Shown in pieces: positions 63,001 through 64,000 of a stretch of DNA of 64,000 bases. The stretch is from contig NC_051451.1 of the NCBI RefSeq assembly GCF_001649575.2, positions 21,725,103 through 21,789,102 of the forward strand, read 5' to 3'. The notes beneath the pieces were generated by a model that did not search any database, was not told the origin of the DNA, and was given only the letters and a program-made list of their open reading frames with translations. The first letter of the stretch is position 1. Each line of letters opens with the position of its first letter. A program made the translations under genes and the position numbers. Source of the stretch: Kryptolebias marmoratus. Taxonomy: Eukaryota; Chordata; Actinopteri; Cyprinodontiformes; Rivulidae.

Positions 63001-64000
63001 GAGCTCCCCCACAGTTACATCTGAAAACAGATCCTCTCTCCCTCCTGAAGCTACATCAACAAACTCAATCTCTGTTTTAACAGATACCATTCCTCCCCAG
63101 AGAGCTCATTCTTCTGGAGTGACAGTGAATCTTCTTCCTGTGATCTCTTCAGCGCAAACTGCACAGACCGTAGACTACATGATGAACTTGCGCAGTACGA
63201 CACATGTGCACATTTGGGTTTGTAATGGGGCTTTAATGGGAGACAGCATACTGCACTTTGAAGTTGTGCAGGTCAATTCCTGAACACTAACACACAAGCC
63301 TCAGTGGTATGTCACTGTTAATAATGCCACCTGATTTTAGTTAAGCTTAAAACCCCGTCAAAATCTACATGTTTTTGTGTGTGTGTGTTTTGTCCTGCAG
63401 TTCTTTGAACCTGAAAATGAACAGAAAATTGACCAAAATTAAGATATTTTGAAACTCGCTATGCAGTGTTGACAAGTTTGGGGTCAGACTATGTGCTGCA
63501 GTTATTTTAGTACAGTCAGTAACGCTATGCATCTACCTTTTATTGAGTTATTTTTCATGTATATAAGAGTTGGAATTTAATGTTCCCACTAGAAAGTTTT
63601 AACTGGATTGCACAGAAGTTGGTGAACTTTTCATTAATCTTAGGCTTTACATAAACATTTCTGCCCTGTACATAATAAACTGTGTAAGCCTTTGTAATCT
63701 TGCGTTAAAACTCTGGTTTATTTGACTCATAAAACCAGTCAAATACATAATACTTTCCAGCTTTCTGACTAAAATATGAAAATATGGTAGCAGGATGTTT
63801 GCTATCATGTAGATTGCAGAATGCTTAACAAGCCTTTTTTATTACATATTTAAAGTGAGAAAGCTTCACCATATACATCTTTGACAACAAAGTTAATGTT
63901 GGCAACTAATAGTTAAGCTGAAAAAGTGATTAAATCAAACCAGAAAATATTAACTGAAACATCTATTAAAAGAGAGTGACACAATTCTGTCCTTTTAGTT
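60011..64000. other. Gene-poor region downstream of the ercc6 promoter, part 2
   Basis: AT-rich sequence with a G-rich low-complexity patch near 61228-61262 and a C-run at about 60926-60935. A Ser/Thr-rich open frame at 62993-63283 (plus) is the most protein-like piece but has no recognisable domain, splice partner or family. I see no supportable gene here. Confidence 0.55.

Noticed and set aside
49441..64000. Search for chat/slc18a3 exons on either strand
   Set aside because: No translated segment resembled choline acetyltransferase or a 12-helix vesicular transporter.

Overview
The window is vertebrate nuclear DNA, almost certainly from a ray-finned fish and probably a percomorph. It is AT-rich, has split genes with GT-AG introns, many (CA)n tracts, a decayed Tc1-like transposon and several interspersed repeats of teleost type. 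The gene order vstm4 - cefip - drgx - ercc6 is the one found on human 10q11.23 (VSTM4, C10orf71, DRGX, ERCC6). All four genes are on the minus strand. I rebuilt the exons by hand from splice sites, intron phase and similarity to family members recalled from memory.

Region by region: 1-7313 holds vstm4, an immunoglobulin-superfamily membrane protein whose 3' end runs off the left edge. 7314-9187 is a spacer with a decayed DNA transposon (8558-9110). 9188-23915 is cefip: a 3804-codon open reading frame in one exon, a 1.9-kb intron, and a non-coding first exon behind a TATA/MEF2-like site. Human CEFIP is about 1.4 thousand residues; the extra length here is mainly disordered, charged sequence and an array of about 40 nine-residue repeats. 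23955-27500 is a spacer. 27503-31905 is drgx, a paired-like homeobox gene in six coding exons. Its upstream side carries long (GA)n and (CA)n tracts and TAAT-rich DNA. 33687-34781 is a Tc1/mariner-type element with a broken transposase. 34890 to about 49440 is ercc6 (CSB) in 22 exons, 21 of them coding, predicted at 1447 residues with all SWI2/SNF2 helicase motifs. 49441-64000 contains no gene I can support, only repeats.

The genes do not form a pathway. They are a conserved syntenic block: a cell-surface protein, a heart/muscle Z-disc protein, a sensory-neuron transcription factor and a transcription-coupled DNA repair ATPase.

The most interesting signals are: (1) the giant cefip with its 27-bp repeats organised into a 429-bp higher-order duplication; (2) two ercc6 splice acceptors whose pyrimidine tract is a pure (TG)n microsatellite; (3) upstream reading frames in the inferred cefip and ercc6 leaders; (4) a perfect 18-bp hairpin in a vstm4 intron. 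I did not find a clearly new biological system.
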